Of a DNA stretch of 64,000 nucleotides, positions 8,445 through 17,839 are shown in pieces. The position numbers were made by a program, and so were the translations under genes. Under the pieces are notes generated by a model. That model ran no database searches, had not been told where the DNA came from, and worked only from the letters and a program-made list of their open reading frames with translations. Within the stretch, counting starts at the first letter, position 1, and each line of letters opens with the position of its first letter. The DNA comes from Thauera carbonicopians (GTDB taxonomy: Bacteria > Pseudomonadota > Gammaproteobacteria > Burkholderiales > Rhodocyclaceae). The stretch lies in contig NZ_JANUXN010000008.1 in NCBI RefSeq assembly GCF_025699485.1, positions 111,289 to 175,288 on the forward strand, in the 5' to 3' direction.

Positions 8445-10342
8445 GGCGCCGAGATGTTGAAGCGGTTCAGCCACCGAGCCAACGTTCCGATTCGAAATAC
8501 GACTGCCTGGGCCGTTTGTCGTTCTGCCGGAGGCATGGTGCGCCAAGCGCGCAGCAGGGCCTGGACATCGACCCAACGCCCAAGGATCTGGGCGGCATCC
8601 AGGCAAGCGTCTTCCATATGCTTTCCAAGGCTACCGTTCATCCATTGAGACTGAGGGGTGACGAATCCCATTTTGTCGCGTCGATCCAATATCTGGTCCG
8701 GGACGATACCGCGCAGTCCATGGCGCAGCACTGCTTTTGTCCGGCCTGCGCGTAGTTTGTGCCCGATGGGAAGCCGGACGGCAAACTCCACCAGCCGATA
8801 ATCCAGAAATGGGACGCGACTTTCCACGGACCAGGCCATGGAGTTTCGATCCTCGTAACGCAGGAGGCTTGGTACGCTGTAGTGATTCAGATCCAGCATC
8901 TGGCGCTCGCGAATATCCGAAGTTGCGCCCAGCGCAACAGTGCTTGCCGCACTCAGCGCCCGGCTGCTCGGGCGCAGGAAATCTTCAACTTTGAAACCGT
9001 CCGGGCGCAGGAAAGCCGGCAGGTAGCGTATCCCTTCATGCCAGCGCCAATAGCCGCGATCACCATTCAGGAGCACCGCCAGCGCTTCGCGGGAGGCGTG
9101 GATGAAGCGTTTCTGGCGCAGCAGTGACAGCACATGGAAAGCATAGAATTTCCGGTAGCCGCCGAGTATTTCATCGGCACCTTGGCCGTCGAGCAAGACG
9201 GGGATGGAGTTTCTGCGAGCCTCGCGCATGACAGCCCATTGAGCATATAGACTGGCCGTGGAAAACGGCTCCTCCTGATGCCAGACGAGTTGTGCAAAAT
9301 CGTCGATCAAGGCCGACTCGGTCGGTTCGGCCATATGTCCGACTACCCCTGTGGCGTCGATCACCCGCTGCGCCCATAGGCTTTCATCGAACTCGGGCTC
9401 TGAAAAACGGGCGGTAAATGTATGGACCGAGCTGCTTGCGATGCGCGCCATCAGTGACACGATGCTCGATGAGTCCAGCCCGCCCGACAGACATGCGCCG
9501 ACGGGGACATCGCTGCGCATGCGCAATTTCACCGCGGAGGTGATCAGTTCGCGGAAGGTGTCACACGCCTCCTCGAATGACGGAACCTTTCCCTCGCCCA
9601 GTCCAAGCTCAAGGTGCCAGTATGGCTTGGGCGATGGAACGAGGTTCTGTGCTGAAACAGTCGCATGACAGCCCGGCGGAAAGGCTGCGATGCCGTCGAA
9701 AAAAGTTTCATTGGAAGCGTTGATCGTGCCGAATACCAGATAGTCATGGACGACACGATCATTTGCCTGGGTGGGTGCAGTCGCACCGGCAAGCACTCCC
9801 TTGATCTCGGACGAAAACCATAGCGTGTTGTTCTGGACACGGAAGTGCAGTGGTTTCACCCCGAAGCGATCGCGCGACAGAATCAGCTTTTGCTCGACTG
9901 CGTCCCAGATCGCCAATGCCCACATGCCATTGAAGCGTGCGAAACAGTCTGCTCCCCATTGGGAATAAGCGGCAAGAACGACTTCCGTATCTGACTCGGA
10001 ACGGAACGTACAGCCACGGGAGCGGAGTTCTTCACGTAGTTCTCGATAGTTATAAACCTCGCCGTTGTATGTGATCCAGTACCTGCCGTCCGCGTAGCTC
10101 ATGGGCTGGTGAGCGCGGTCGGTACAGTCGATGATCGAGAGGCGCCGATGCCCAAGCGCCAACCGGCCCGCCGGCAAATCCGAAGCTCCGGGATGTTCAC
10201 CATGCGACTGCGGAGCCCCCTGATCGGAAAACAGCGCATGACCGGCTCCGTCCGGGCCACGATGAGCCTGAACGGAAGTCATCGAAAAGATCGGGCGCAA
10301 GTCGCAAGGCACGGCGGACAGAAGGCCGGCGATTCCGCACAT
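8441..10342 (-). CDS. asparagine-synthetase-like glutamine amidotransferase (first copy)
   Basis: A two-domain AsnB-family protein of 633 residues. The start at 10342 is chosen so that Cys follows Met (MCGIAGLL), giving the N-terminal nucleophile of the Ntn glutaminase domain. HRGPDGAGHALF, LGHRRLSIID and ITYNGEVYNYRELREEL continue that domain. The synthetase half has the PP-loop ACLSGGLDSSSIVSL and a conserved C-terminal YEDRNSMAWSVESRVPFLD. In polysaccharide loci such proteins (WbpS type) amidate hexuronic acids to uronamides rather than make free asparagine. That role is inferred from context: the operon makes a uronic-acid donor and carries two AsnB paralogues. Confidence 0.88.
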   Translation of the reverse strand: MCGIAGLLSAVPCDLRPIFSMTSVQAHRGPDGAGHALFSDQGAPQSHGEHPGASDLPAGRLALGHRRLSIIDCTDRAHQPMSYADGRYWITYNGEVYNYRELREELRSRGCTFRSESDTEVVLAAYSQWGADCFARFNGMWALAIWDAVEQKLILSRDRFGVKPLHFRVQNNTLWFSSEIKGVLAGATAPTQANDRVVHDYLVFGTINASNETFFDGIAAFPPGCHATVSAQNLVPSPKPYWHLELGLGEGKVPSFEEACDTFRELITSAVKLRMRSDVPVGACLSGGLDSSSIVSLMARIASSSVHTFTARFSEPEFDESLWAQRVIDATGVVGHMAEPTESALIDDFAQLVWHQEEPFSTASLYAQWAVMREARRNSIPVLLDGQGADEILGGYRKFYAFHVLSLLRQKRFIHASREALAVLLNGDRGYWRWHEGIRYLPAFLRPDGFKVEDFLRPSSRALSAASTVALGATSDIRERQMLDLNHYSVPSLLRYEDRNSMAWSVESRVPFLDYRLVEFAVRLPIGHKLRAGRTKAVLRHGLRGIVPDQILDRRDKMGFVTPQSQWMNGSLGKHMEDACLDAAQILGRWVDVQALLRAWRTMPPAERQTAQAVVFRIGTLARWLNRFNISAP

Positions 10343-10421
10343 CAATCGGCCCTCGCGTTTCGGCCGACCATCATGTCGATGCTTGGCCTTGTTGCGATAC
10401 GTACCAAAGCTGCACGTTCTG

Positions 10422-11654
10422 TCATAGAGCTTCGTATATTGCGACGAGCTTGCTGCCCTCGATCTCCCAGCATACCTCTTGCCGTGCCGAAGAAGCGTTA
10501 CGCATCCATTTGGAGAAACGAGCCTTGTCCTGAAACAACGCTTCGATCAGGCGGGCGATGGATTGGGGTTTGCTCATGTCGCCCACCAGACCGATATCCC
10601 GGCCCTCGACCATTCTCCGAATTTCCGGCAGATCGCTGGCAAGGATAGGCAGTCCTGCGGCAATGAATTCGAATAGTTTGTTGGGCGTGCAGTAATGGTT
10701 GTTCAGACACGTTGCCTGATAGGGAATCACGCCGGCATCGGCAGCTACGGTATAGCGCGGCAGATCTGCCTGCGGCACGGCGGGATGGAGGAATACGCGA
10801 TTGCCAAGCCCGAGGTTCCGCACTATGGTGGCGAGTATCTTTGACAATGCGCCATCACCGAGGATCACCAGCACGATGGATTCGTCGCGGACGTGAACCA
10901 TCGCTTCGACCAGCGACTCCAGGTTGCGCCCTGCCGACAATCCTCCCTGGAGGAGCAGAATCCGGCTCGAATCCGGTAGCGAAAAAAGTGAGTGGAAAAG
11001 CCTTGCTCGCTTCGGCGGTGTGGAAGTGCGGTCAGCGTTATGGATTACGCCCACGTTGCGAATTCCGTACCGCTTTTCGAGTTCTGCGGAAATCGACGCA
11101 TTGACCGTGATGACCGCATCACATGCGCCGATGTGTCTTGCTTCGATTGCTGCCCAGCGAAGTTTCTCGCGTTCGGAAAACTCCTGCTCGCAGTAGAGCT
11201 CATGGCTGTCATACACCAGTTTTGCCCCGCAGCGCGCGGCGTGTTGCCGGGCGACCGCCAGCATTGGCAAATCATGCGCGACGAATACATCGGGGCTGAA
11301 GCGGGCTGCCGTATCTGCAAACAGCCGGGTGAAGAATGCCTCTTGATCCACGAGGTAGCGCCATGCCCAGGTTTTGAGCGCGCGCATGGCAGCACCATTC
11401 ATGGGAATCACGCGGCGCACCCAGCGGTAGCTCCGTAGAATCAAATTCTCGCGAGCGACAGGCGATCCGGAGGTGGACAGCCTGACGATGCGAACATCCT
11501 CTGTGTCGTCTTCGGTATCCAGTGGCATTGCCACAATGGTCACCGCCCAGCCTGCGGTTTCGAGGCTGTCCGCTTCCAGAAGAATGCGCCGGTCGATCTG
11601 ACGGTCGGCGGTCAGCATCACCACCGACCGCTTCGACTGCGATTGCTCAGGCAT
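10422..11654 (-). CDS. glycosyltransferase family 4
   Basis: A GT-B glycosyltransferase of 410 residues, opening SVVMLTADRQIDRRILLEADSL. It has VFVAHDLPMLAVARQHA and YDSHELYCEQEF in the acceptor half, then NVGVIHNADRTS, ILLLQGGLSAGRNLESLVEAM and NHYCTPNKLFEFIAAGLPILA in the donor half. It is clearly a paralogue of the glycosyltransferase at 17836-19218 (the same DRRxxxEAxSL, YDAHELYxEQ and YYCTPNKLFEFI pattern), so the two likely arose by duplication within this locus. The start overlaps the second asnB-like stop by 8 bases. Linkage and donor are unknown. Confidence 0.87.
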   Translation of the reverse strand: MPEQSQSKRSVVMLTADRQIDRRILLEADSLETAGWAVTIVAMPLDTEDDTEDVRIVRLSTSGSPVARENLILRSYRWVRRVIPMNGAAMRALKTWAWRYLVDQEAFFTRLFADTAARFSPDVFVAHDLPMLAVARQHAARCGAKLVYDSHELYCEQEFSEREKLRWAAIEARHIGACDAVITVNASISAELEKRYGIRNVGVIHNADRTSTPPKRARLFHSLFSLPDSSRILLLQGGLSAGRNLESLVEAMVHVRDESIVLVILGDGALSKILATIVRNLGLGNRVFLHPAVPQADLPRYTVAADAGVIPYQATCLNNHYCTPNKLFEFIAAGLPILASDLPEIRRMVEGRDIGLVGDMSKPQSIARLIEALFQDKARFSKWMRNASSARQEVCWEIEGSKLVAIYEAL

Positions 11655-13563
11655 TGACCTTCAAATCTCCGTCGATGAATACCCGGTGCCAGAGTTCGAG
11701 GCAGAGCAGCCCCCACACCACACGGCCAAATTCGCGCTCGTTGTCGATCGTCTGTTCAATGGCACTGATGTTGTAGATGCCGCGCTGCCGGACGCGATCG
11801 GACAGCAGGATATCCCGCACGAATTCGCGCGCAACGCCCTTCGTCCATTGAGCCAGGGGCGTCGGAAAGCCCATCTTGTCCTTCCGCTCGAATACCTTCT
11901 GCGGCACGGTATTACGCGCGGCCTCCTTGAACAGATGCTTCATGCGGCCACCGGCAAACTTGATGTTGGGCGGAATGCTCGCCATGAACTCCACGATACG
12001 ATGGTCGAGCAAAGGCACCCGCGACTCGATCGATGCCGCCATGCTCGTGCGGTCCTCGACGTGCAGTAATGCCGGCAGCGAGCCCTTCAGATCGAAGTAG
12101 GTCATCCGGTTGATCAGCGAATGCAGCTCGTCCCGGTTGAAGATCTGCTGGAAGGACTCGAACGGGGAGTACCCTGTCGAGAACAGGTCGCCGCTGAACA
12201 GGTGGTTCATGCCTTCGCTGCGGTCGATCAGGCTGAAGTAGCGCCTGTCCGGTGCCTCGAACAGCCCCTTGCTCCAGAACCCCTGGAGCATCGGCCGGTA
12301 CGTCTGCAAAAGAGGCAGGTTGGGGACAATCGACTCCAGTGATACCGCATACCGGTGCTGGTCCGCCGTCTGGTAGATCGCACCGGCAAGGCACTTTTCG
12401 AGATAGGCGACAAGATAACGGGTATAGCCGATGAACAGTTCGTCGCCGCCCTGTCCGCCGAGAACGACCTTCACATGCTCCGATGCCAGCTTCGATACAT
12501 AGTACTGAGGAATGACCCCCGGCCCCGCCAGCGGTTCATCCATGTAGTACATCAGCTTCGGTAGGACATCATGCAGTTCCGAGCCCTGGATGTAGATCTC
12601 TTTATAATCGGTGCCTGCGAACGCGGAAACTTCCTTTGCGTAGCCTGTTTCGTCGAACTGCGGCCCTTCCGGGAACGCGCCGGTAAACGTCTTGATTCGC
12701 TCGCCGCGCAGCATGCCGGCCGCAAGACAGACTACCGTACTCGAGTCCAGGCCGCCGGACAGGTGTGCCCCGAGCGGAACGTCGGACCGCAGATGCATGC
12801 GGGTTGCGTCCTCGATCAGGCCGGCGAGATGGTCTACGAACCAGCGTTCGTCGTGCTCCTCGTCGATCTCGTACTTCAGGTCCCAATATTGCCAGGTGTG
12901 GACAGAAAGCTGATCGCCGCTGAACTGGGCCGTCATGCAATAGCCTGGTTCCAGCTTGCGGATATTCTTGAACAGGGTTTTGTCGCCGAGGCAGAACTGG
13001 AAAGTGAGGTAGTCCTGCAGACCATTTCGGTCCGATTCGGCTTTCACGACCCCCGAAGCGAGAATCGCCTTGATCTCGGAGCCGAACGCAAGCGTCTGAC
13101 CGTCAAATGTGTAGTAGAACGGCTTGATGCCGATCCGATCGCGTGCGCAGAACAGGCGCCGGTTGCGTTCGTCCCAGATTGCGAACGAAAACATGCCGAG
13201 GAAGCGGTCGACGCAGTGCTCTCCCCATTCGCGGTAGGCATAGAGCAATACCTCCGTGTCCGAGTACGAGCGGATGGGGTATCCCTTTCCGATCAGTTCG
13301 CGCCGCAGTTCGAGATAGTTGTAGATGGCGCCGTTGAAGACAACGGTCAGTTGTCCATCTTCCGTCGTCATTGGCTGCTTACCATGTTCGGGGTCGATGA
13401 TGGCGAGCCTGCGATGCCCCAAGGTTACGTTTGCGCCCCTGGCTTGAAATACTCCATCTCCGTCCGGGCCGCGATGCGCTATGGCGTTCATCATGGCGCG
13501 AATGCCATTACTCGTGTTCGAGTCTGCTGTCGAAACTCCGCACAGTCCTGCAAAACCACACAT
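11647..13563 (-). CDS. asparagine-synthetase-like glutamine amidotransferase (second copy)
   Basis: A 638-residue AsnB-family protein with the N-terminal nucleophile (MCGFAGLCGV), AHRGPDGDGVFQ, LGHRRLAIID, VVFNGAIYNYLELRREL, the PP-loop GAHLSGGLDSSTVVCLA, and the C-terminal HVEDRTSMAASIESRVPLLD. It is a distant paralogue of the copy at 8441-10342, not a recent duplicate, so the two probably amidate different substrates or positions. It starts 4 bases after the stop of the large epimerase/transglutaminase lipoprotein gene. The uronamide-forming role is an inference from operon context; ordinary asparagine synthesis is the alternative. Confidence 0.88.
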   Translation of the reverse strand: MCGFAGLCGVSTADSNTSNGIRAMMNAIAHRGPDGDGVFQARGANVTLGHRRLAIIDPEHGKQPMTTEDGQLTVVFNGAIYNYLELRRELIGKGYPIRSYSDTEVLLYAYREWGEHCVDRFLGMFSFAIWDERNRRLFCARDRIGIKPFYYTFDGQTLAFGSEIKAILASGVVKAESDRNGLQDYLTFQFCLGDKTLFKNIRKLEPGYCMTAQFSGDQLSVHTWQYWDLKYEIDEEHDERWFVDHLAGLIEDATRMHLRSDVPLGAHLSGGLDSSTVVCLAAGMLRGERIKTFTGAFPEGPQFDETGYAKEVSAFAGTDYKEIYIQGSELHDVLPKLMYYMDEPLAGPGVIPQYYVSKLASEHVKVVLGGQGGDELFIGYTRYLVAYLEKCLAGAIYQTADQHRYAVSLESIVPNLPLLQTYRPMLQGFWSKGLFEAPDRRYFSLIDRSEGMNHLFSGDLFSTGYSPFESFQQIFNRDELHSLINRMTYFDLKGSLPALLHVEDRTSMAASIESRVPLLDHRIVEFMASIPPNIKFAGGRMKHLFKEAARNTVPQKVFERKDKMGFPTPLAQWTKGVAREFVRDILLSDRVRQRGIYNISAIEQTIDNEREFGRVVWGLLCLELWHRVFIDGDLKVNA

Positions 13564-13567
13564 TGGC

Positions 13568-16500
13568 TTAGTCCTTGTCTAGAATTTTGATTTCGTACTG
13601 TTCAATGCTCATATAACGAAAGCCTGGCCCTCTATAGGGGTGCCTTATCCTCAGGCTAACTTTTTCAGCGTCTGCCGTGAAACGAATGCCCAAGGGAGGA
13701 GATGGGACAGAGAAGTCGGCTGAAACAAGCTCGCTGGAGAGCAGTTGCCCCCCCTTGATATCGACATGGATGCGAAAGCTACGGTCGACAGGAAAAATAT
13801 CACCGCCCAGTCCTGATGGGGTGATGTTGAATACATACTGCTGGCCAGGGGTCAAGCTGGAGACCGTCCAGTCATGGTTGTGGTTAACCCCTGCAGCGCC
13901 TATGTAGCTTGCGCCTTGATTTTTAACACCGATGTCCTCTTTTCTGATGATCGGATTATTTTTGATATCGATATTCAGCGGGAAAACAAATGGATTTGAA
14001 GGGCCGATGACGCCAATTGGATTGGCGCGAGTAAATATATTCTCTCCAGAAAATTCATCCCTGCCAAACCGGTACGTCATCGAAATGAACTTGACCTGAT
14101 CTGGCGCGGTTTCGTATAGATGCTTTATTCTATCAAAGGGAAGCGGTCGCGCCGAGGGGTCGTTTCTGTCGACATACCAACCGTTATAAGTTGGATCGTA
14201 AAGATGCCAGTGCCCATCATGGAAAATCTCGGCGACGGTATGCCCCATATTCTGAGGATAGTTCATTAGGTTTATATAGCGCCCGGGCATCCCCTGGCTT
14301 GCGGCTAAGGCAAGCAAAGTTCCTGTGAACGTACCGCAAGCGCCGGTTCTAGTTTGAATTGTCGCATCTGGAGTGCCATCCCCGTCTATTCCTACCTTGA
14401 ACTGCGAGATGTAATCCATGAATCGAAGAATTTTTGCGTGATTAGTGCTCAACCCGTTTGCAAGCTGGTCAGAGAGTCTCTTTATCTCCCATGTAACAGG
14501 GGTCCGAAAAACGTACAAAGGGTTATTCGGGTCATTTCCCCCGAGAAACTGCTCAGAACTCTTTACGTGAGACTGCTCAATCGGTGAGGGCGAGGCGTTT
14601 GGTGCCGTACTGATGGCTTCTATTTGACGAAGCAGAATACGAGGTTGCCCGACAAAGTTGCCAAAATCTATACGCAAGCGTTTCACCCGATCATTGGGTA
14701 GCAGTGGGAGCATGGCTGCCTGACCAGGCCCTGGGTCACCCTCCATCAGTGAAGAACCTAGTGTTCCGTCGGTGAGTACCTCCCTGACGTTCACCTGTGT
14801 GGCCCGGTTCTCGCTGCTTTCCCAATGTAGCCGTATCGCCGAAAGCGATGCCTCACGGTCGAGCTCCAGCACGACATAGCCGTCACTGCCTTCGACGCCT
14901 GCCGTGTAGTCGTCGTTGGGATCTCCGTCCAGGGCATTATCAAATCCATGCCCAGGGTAGGTTTCTCCCGCATTGATGACGCTCAATGAAATTGGCTGAG
15001 TATCGACTGCCACTCTTTGTTCACGTATTGCAGAGACGCCTTTTTGCTGCAATTCGAAGAAATAGCGATGCCGATCGGCGTACTGATAGAAGAACCAATC
15101 GTTGGTCAGATTGGCGATACGCTGTAGCTGTTCGACCTCGTACTTCTGATAGTCCGGCCCCTTGTACCAGCCCATGTCCTGAGGCCGAATCGTGAAAACG
15201 TCCTCCTTCCACTGCTGATCGCCTTGTAGGCTCCAGATACCGCCGCGCAGTGGTGCGAACACGAGATGATTACCCTCGTGGATCACCTGAATCTTGAACG
15301 CGAAAGTACCCTTGCTCACGTCCTTGTATCGGATGACGAGGCGATGCTCCGGGACATCGAATGCGTCTTCGAACTCCCTGTCAGGGAGCGGCAACCTGAA
15401 GAACACGTTATGCCGGGCGCCGCCAGGGGCTGCCTCCGGCCTCACCTGGTAGCCATTGGAGAACGGACGGACACTCCTGCCGTCGACGGTCTGTTCACCT
15501 TTCCATTCCGCTCCCGCCATCTGGGCGCTGCTTTTTGAATCCTCGGGAGAGCCGATGTCAAGACGCACGTAATGCCCAGTTTGGGGGTTTTGCAGCAGAA
15601 CCTCATCGATGAGCGGGGATTTCTCACCGTCTAACCAATCTAGTTGCAGCAGCAACTCTTTTTTTGGGTTCTGGTCGTAGCGAAGCCAATACCCTGTATC
15701 AAAAAGATGCAATTGCTCTTTCAAGGAATAAATTCCTTTGTTGGAAAGTGATGCCAACTCGGCATCATCCGTTATTCGTGATGCTTCTGCAATTTCAGGT
15801 ATGCTGACAAGATGGGCGTTCAGGACATGGCTCGCGTTTGGAACTTCTTCATACCAGACTTTTCTTGAGCGATCCGTATTAACAATACCTCCTTTGCTCA
15901 AGTGAACGGAGAACGCATTCCCGGTTTTTTTGATGGCTTTTCTTACTTGGATGTCATTGCCAATTTTTTCCTGATATGCATATACCAATGATTTAAGGAC
16001 ATAAGCCTGCCCGAATGCAGATGGCCAAGGGGCATTGCTGGCGATATCGTTGTATGCATTATCGAATGGGTAGGTGTAGATGGCTGCGTTGCCGATGGAA
16101 ATATGATTGTTTTCATCCAAAAGCCACTTCAGAGCCGGTTCGCGCAGAATGAGGTTCGGGCCCTTCTTCATGAATGAGGCTGCGCCTGGCATTTGGGGGC
16201 CGGAGATCAGTTGCTCGCCAATCAGGTAGGGGGAGTAAACGGCATGGCCTGGATCTTCGTCGGAGCGGCCCCGTTGATTGCTGCCCCTGGCTTCTTCGTC
16301 TGTGCCAATATGCATCATGATGACCCCGTTGGGGTCGAGCGAATAGATAGGAAGTAGCGGAGTCTGTTTTGGCAGCTCGATATTGGCAGATGGAGTCACC
16401 TGCTTTCCTTGATCTATATTTTCAACGAAGGCGAGATATCCCTTTGCAGCCGCTGACCAAGGAAGAAATCGTTCATCCCGAGTGGAAAGGCTCTTCAGAT

Positions 16501-17839
16501 AGGCATGATGCTTCTCGCCATATGAATTGCCGACCCAGTAGCCCAGATCCGACGGCCTCACAGGAACGGTCCATTTACGCCAATGACCTTCCCCGGTGAG
16601 GTGCAAGTCGCCGTCACGCATGTCGCGGAATGTCCGGCCTGGGGCGACGGATCGTTGTTGGACCGTGATGTTTGCTGCCGCGTCGTCGTAGTATTCGACG
16701 ACGAGCTCGTACCATTGGTCGCGCTGATTGTTCTGCCACTCGCCTGGCAAGGTGAGATAGAAATAGGTATGGGGAGGGCGCATCTCGTCAGGCTTCTCGT
16801 CCAGTGCTGCAGGTACGAGCCTGCGGATCGTGCGGCCGGCAAGCTGCTCGGGCTGCCCCCAGTGGGTGCCTGCAATCCGGACGGGACCTTCGCTGTCTCC
16901 AGCGTCTCCGACATTTATAGTTACTTCGGCCTTGGACAGGGGGTCGCGCAGCGTGATTCTGTCGACAGCCAGCGTGTGATTCGGATAGCCATAGGGGTTT
17001 GCCAATCTGAAAAGCAGTTCGGCCTTGCGCGGATTGAGGTCGTAGCGCAACCAGTATCCAGTATCGAATTTGGGCAGCCAGCGATACAGGGTGTCGGTTC
17101 CACGCTTCAGCCAGGTTGCGATTTCCCCATCGTTGCTTGCCTTGTGCAGGTCGGAAAGTGCCAGCAGCACCCGCATATGTCCGTTCAGGATGTGTCCCGG
17201 ATTGTCGATTGGCACGGGAATCTCTTCGAACCATACGTCGCCATATGCTTCGAACAGGAATCCGCCCTCTGCCAGCGGCGTGAATAGCGCTTGTGCAGCC
17301 TTTCGGGCAAGCTTCAGGTATCGGCTGTCCCCGCTGCGTTCGTAAGCGACGACGAAGGCCTGTATCCCTACTGCCTGGGCAAAAGCACTCGACCACGGCG
17401 CCTTGATGGAGATGTCGTTATAGGTGCTGTCGAACTCGTATTGCCATACCCATTGGCCAGAGCTGTCTTGCTGTAAATTCTGTTCGAGCCAGCCCAGGGT
17501 AGCTTGGAATTTTTCGTCGCTTTTGCTGCCAGCCAAACGGGAGTCGTAGATCTCCCTGTCTGCATAAGCCAATGCATACAGCGCAATCCAGGCTGGATGG
17601 CGTTGCTTTCCGTATCCGTCTATCTCAAGAAATGGCACGCCGTTCTCATCAACCAGGTGTTGGGCGCGATCTACATCCGTTTGCCCGGACGATGCGGTTT
17701 CATGTGCAGGCGCCGTAGCGGGTACAACGCTATGATAGTCAAGGTTGCTGTCGCAACCCGCAAGAATAGAAGCGGCTGCGACAAGCGCGATGGAGGAAAG
17801 CCTTGTTGCTTCCAGGAGTGTCCTGACGTGATATTTCAT
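13568..17839 (-). CDS. giant lipoprotein with two D-glucuronyl C5-epimerase-like modules, a discoidin-like and a transglutaminase-like domain
   Basis: 1423 residues. The N-terminus is a lipoprotein signal (SILAGCD, Cys29); Asp at +2 would favour inner-membrane retention under the enterobacterial rule. Residues ~60-275 and ~530-735 are two copies of a C5-epimerase-like all-helical module, each with a YNDI..APWxSAFxQA motif and then FDTGYWLRYD (258-267 and 713-722). Each is followed by a beta-rich part of ~160 residues. Residues ~945-1075 look discoidin/F5-8-like (GHGFDNALDGDPNDDYTAG). Residues ~1130-1230 are transglutaminase-like with a Cys-His-Asp triad: Cys1168 in GACGTF, His1200 in MGHTVAEIF, Asp1215 in YDPTYN. 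A last beta domain ends the protein. C5-epimerases invert uronic acids in glycans, so periplasmic tailoring of this operon's polymer is inferred. The ATG overlaps the next gene's stop upstream region only loosely and shares 4 bases with the downstream glycosyltransferase stop. Confidence 0.85.
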   Translation of the reverse strand: MKYHVRTLLEATRLSSIALVAAASILAGCDSNLDYHSVVPATAPAHETASSGQTDVDRAQHLVDENGVPFLEIDGYGKQRHPAWIALYALAYADREIYDSRLAGSKSDEKFQATLGWLEQNLQQDSSGQWVWQYEFDSTYNDISIKAPWSSAFAQAVGIQAFVVAYERSGDSRYLKLARKAAQALFTPLAEGGFLFEAYGDVWFEEIPVPIDNPGHILNGHMRVLLALSDLHKASNDGEIATWLKRGTDTLYRWLPKFDTGYWLRYDLNPRKAELLFRLANPYGYPNHTLAVDRITLRDPLSKAEVTINVGDAGDSEGPVRIAGTHWGQPEQLAGRTIRRLVPAALDEKPDEMRPPHTYFYLTLPGEWQNNQRDQWYELVVEYYDDAAANITVQQRSVAPGRTFRDMRDGDLHLTGEGHWRKWTVPVRPSDLGYWVGNSYGEKHHAYLKSLSTRDERFLPWSAAAKGYLAFVENIDQGKQVTPSANIELPKQTPLLPIYSLDPNGVIMMHIGTDEEARGSNQRGRSDEDPGHAVYSPYLIGEQLISGPQMPGAASFMKKGPNLILREPALKWLLDENNHISIGNAAIYTYPFDNAYNDIASNAPWPSAFGQAYVLKSLVYAYQEKIGNDIQVRKAIKKTGNAFSVHLSKGGIVNTDRSRKVWYEEVPNASHVLNAHLVSIPEIAEASRITDDAELASLSNKGIYSLKEQLHLFDTGYWLRYDQNPKKELLLQLDWLDGEKSPLIDEVLLQNPQTGHYVRLDIGSPEDSKSSAQMAGAEWKGEQTVDGRSVRPFSNGYQVRPEAAPGGARHNVFFRLPLPDREFEDAFDVPEHRLVIRYKDVSKGTFAFKIQVIHEGNHLVFAPLRGGIWSLQGDQQWKEDVFTIRPQDMGWYKGPDYQKYEVEQLQRIANLTNDWFFYQYADRHRYFFELQQKGVSAIREQRVAVDTQPISLSVINAGETYPGHGFDNALDGDPNDDYTAGVEGSDGYVVLELDREASLSAIRLHWESSENRATQVNVREVLTDGTLGSSLMEGDPGPGQAAMLPLLPNDRVKRLRIDFGNFVGQPRILLRQIEAISTAPNASPSPIEQSHVKSSEQFLGGNDPNNPLYVFRTPVTWEIKRLSDQLANGLSTNHAKILRFMDYISQFKVGIDGDGTPDATIQTRTGACGTFTGTLLALAASQGMPGRYINLMNYPQNMGHTVAEIFHDGHWHLYDPTYNGWYVDRNDPSARPLPFDRIKHLYETAPDQVKFISMTYRFGRDEFSGENIFTRANPIGVIGPSNPFVFPLNIDIKNNPIIRKEDIGVKNQGASYIGAAGVNHNHDWTVSSLTPGQQYVFNITPSGLGGDIFPVDRSFRIHVDIKGGQLLSSELVSADFSVPSPPLGIRFTADAEKVSLRIRHPYRGPGFRYMSIEQYEIKILDKD

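Noticed and set aside
12571..13590. A 339-codon plus-strand open frame opposite the second asnB-like gene
   Set aside because: It is antisense to a well-conserved amidotransferase gene and shows no motif or plausible ribosome-binding site.
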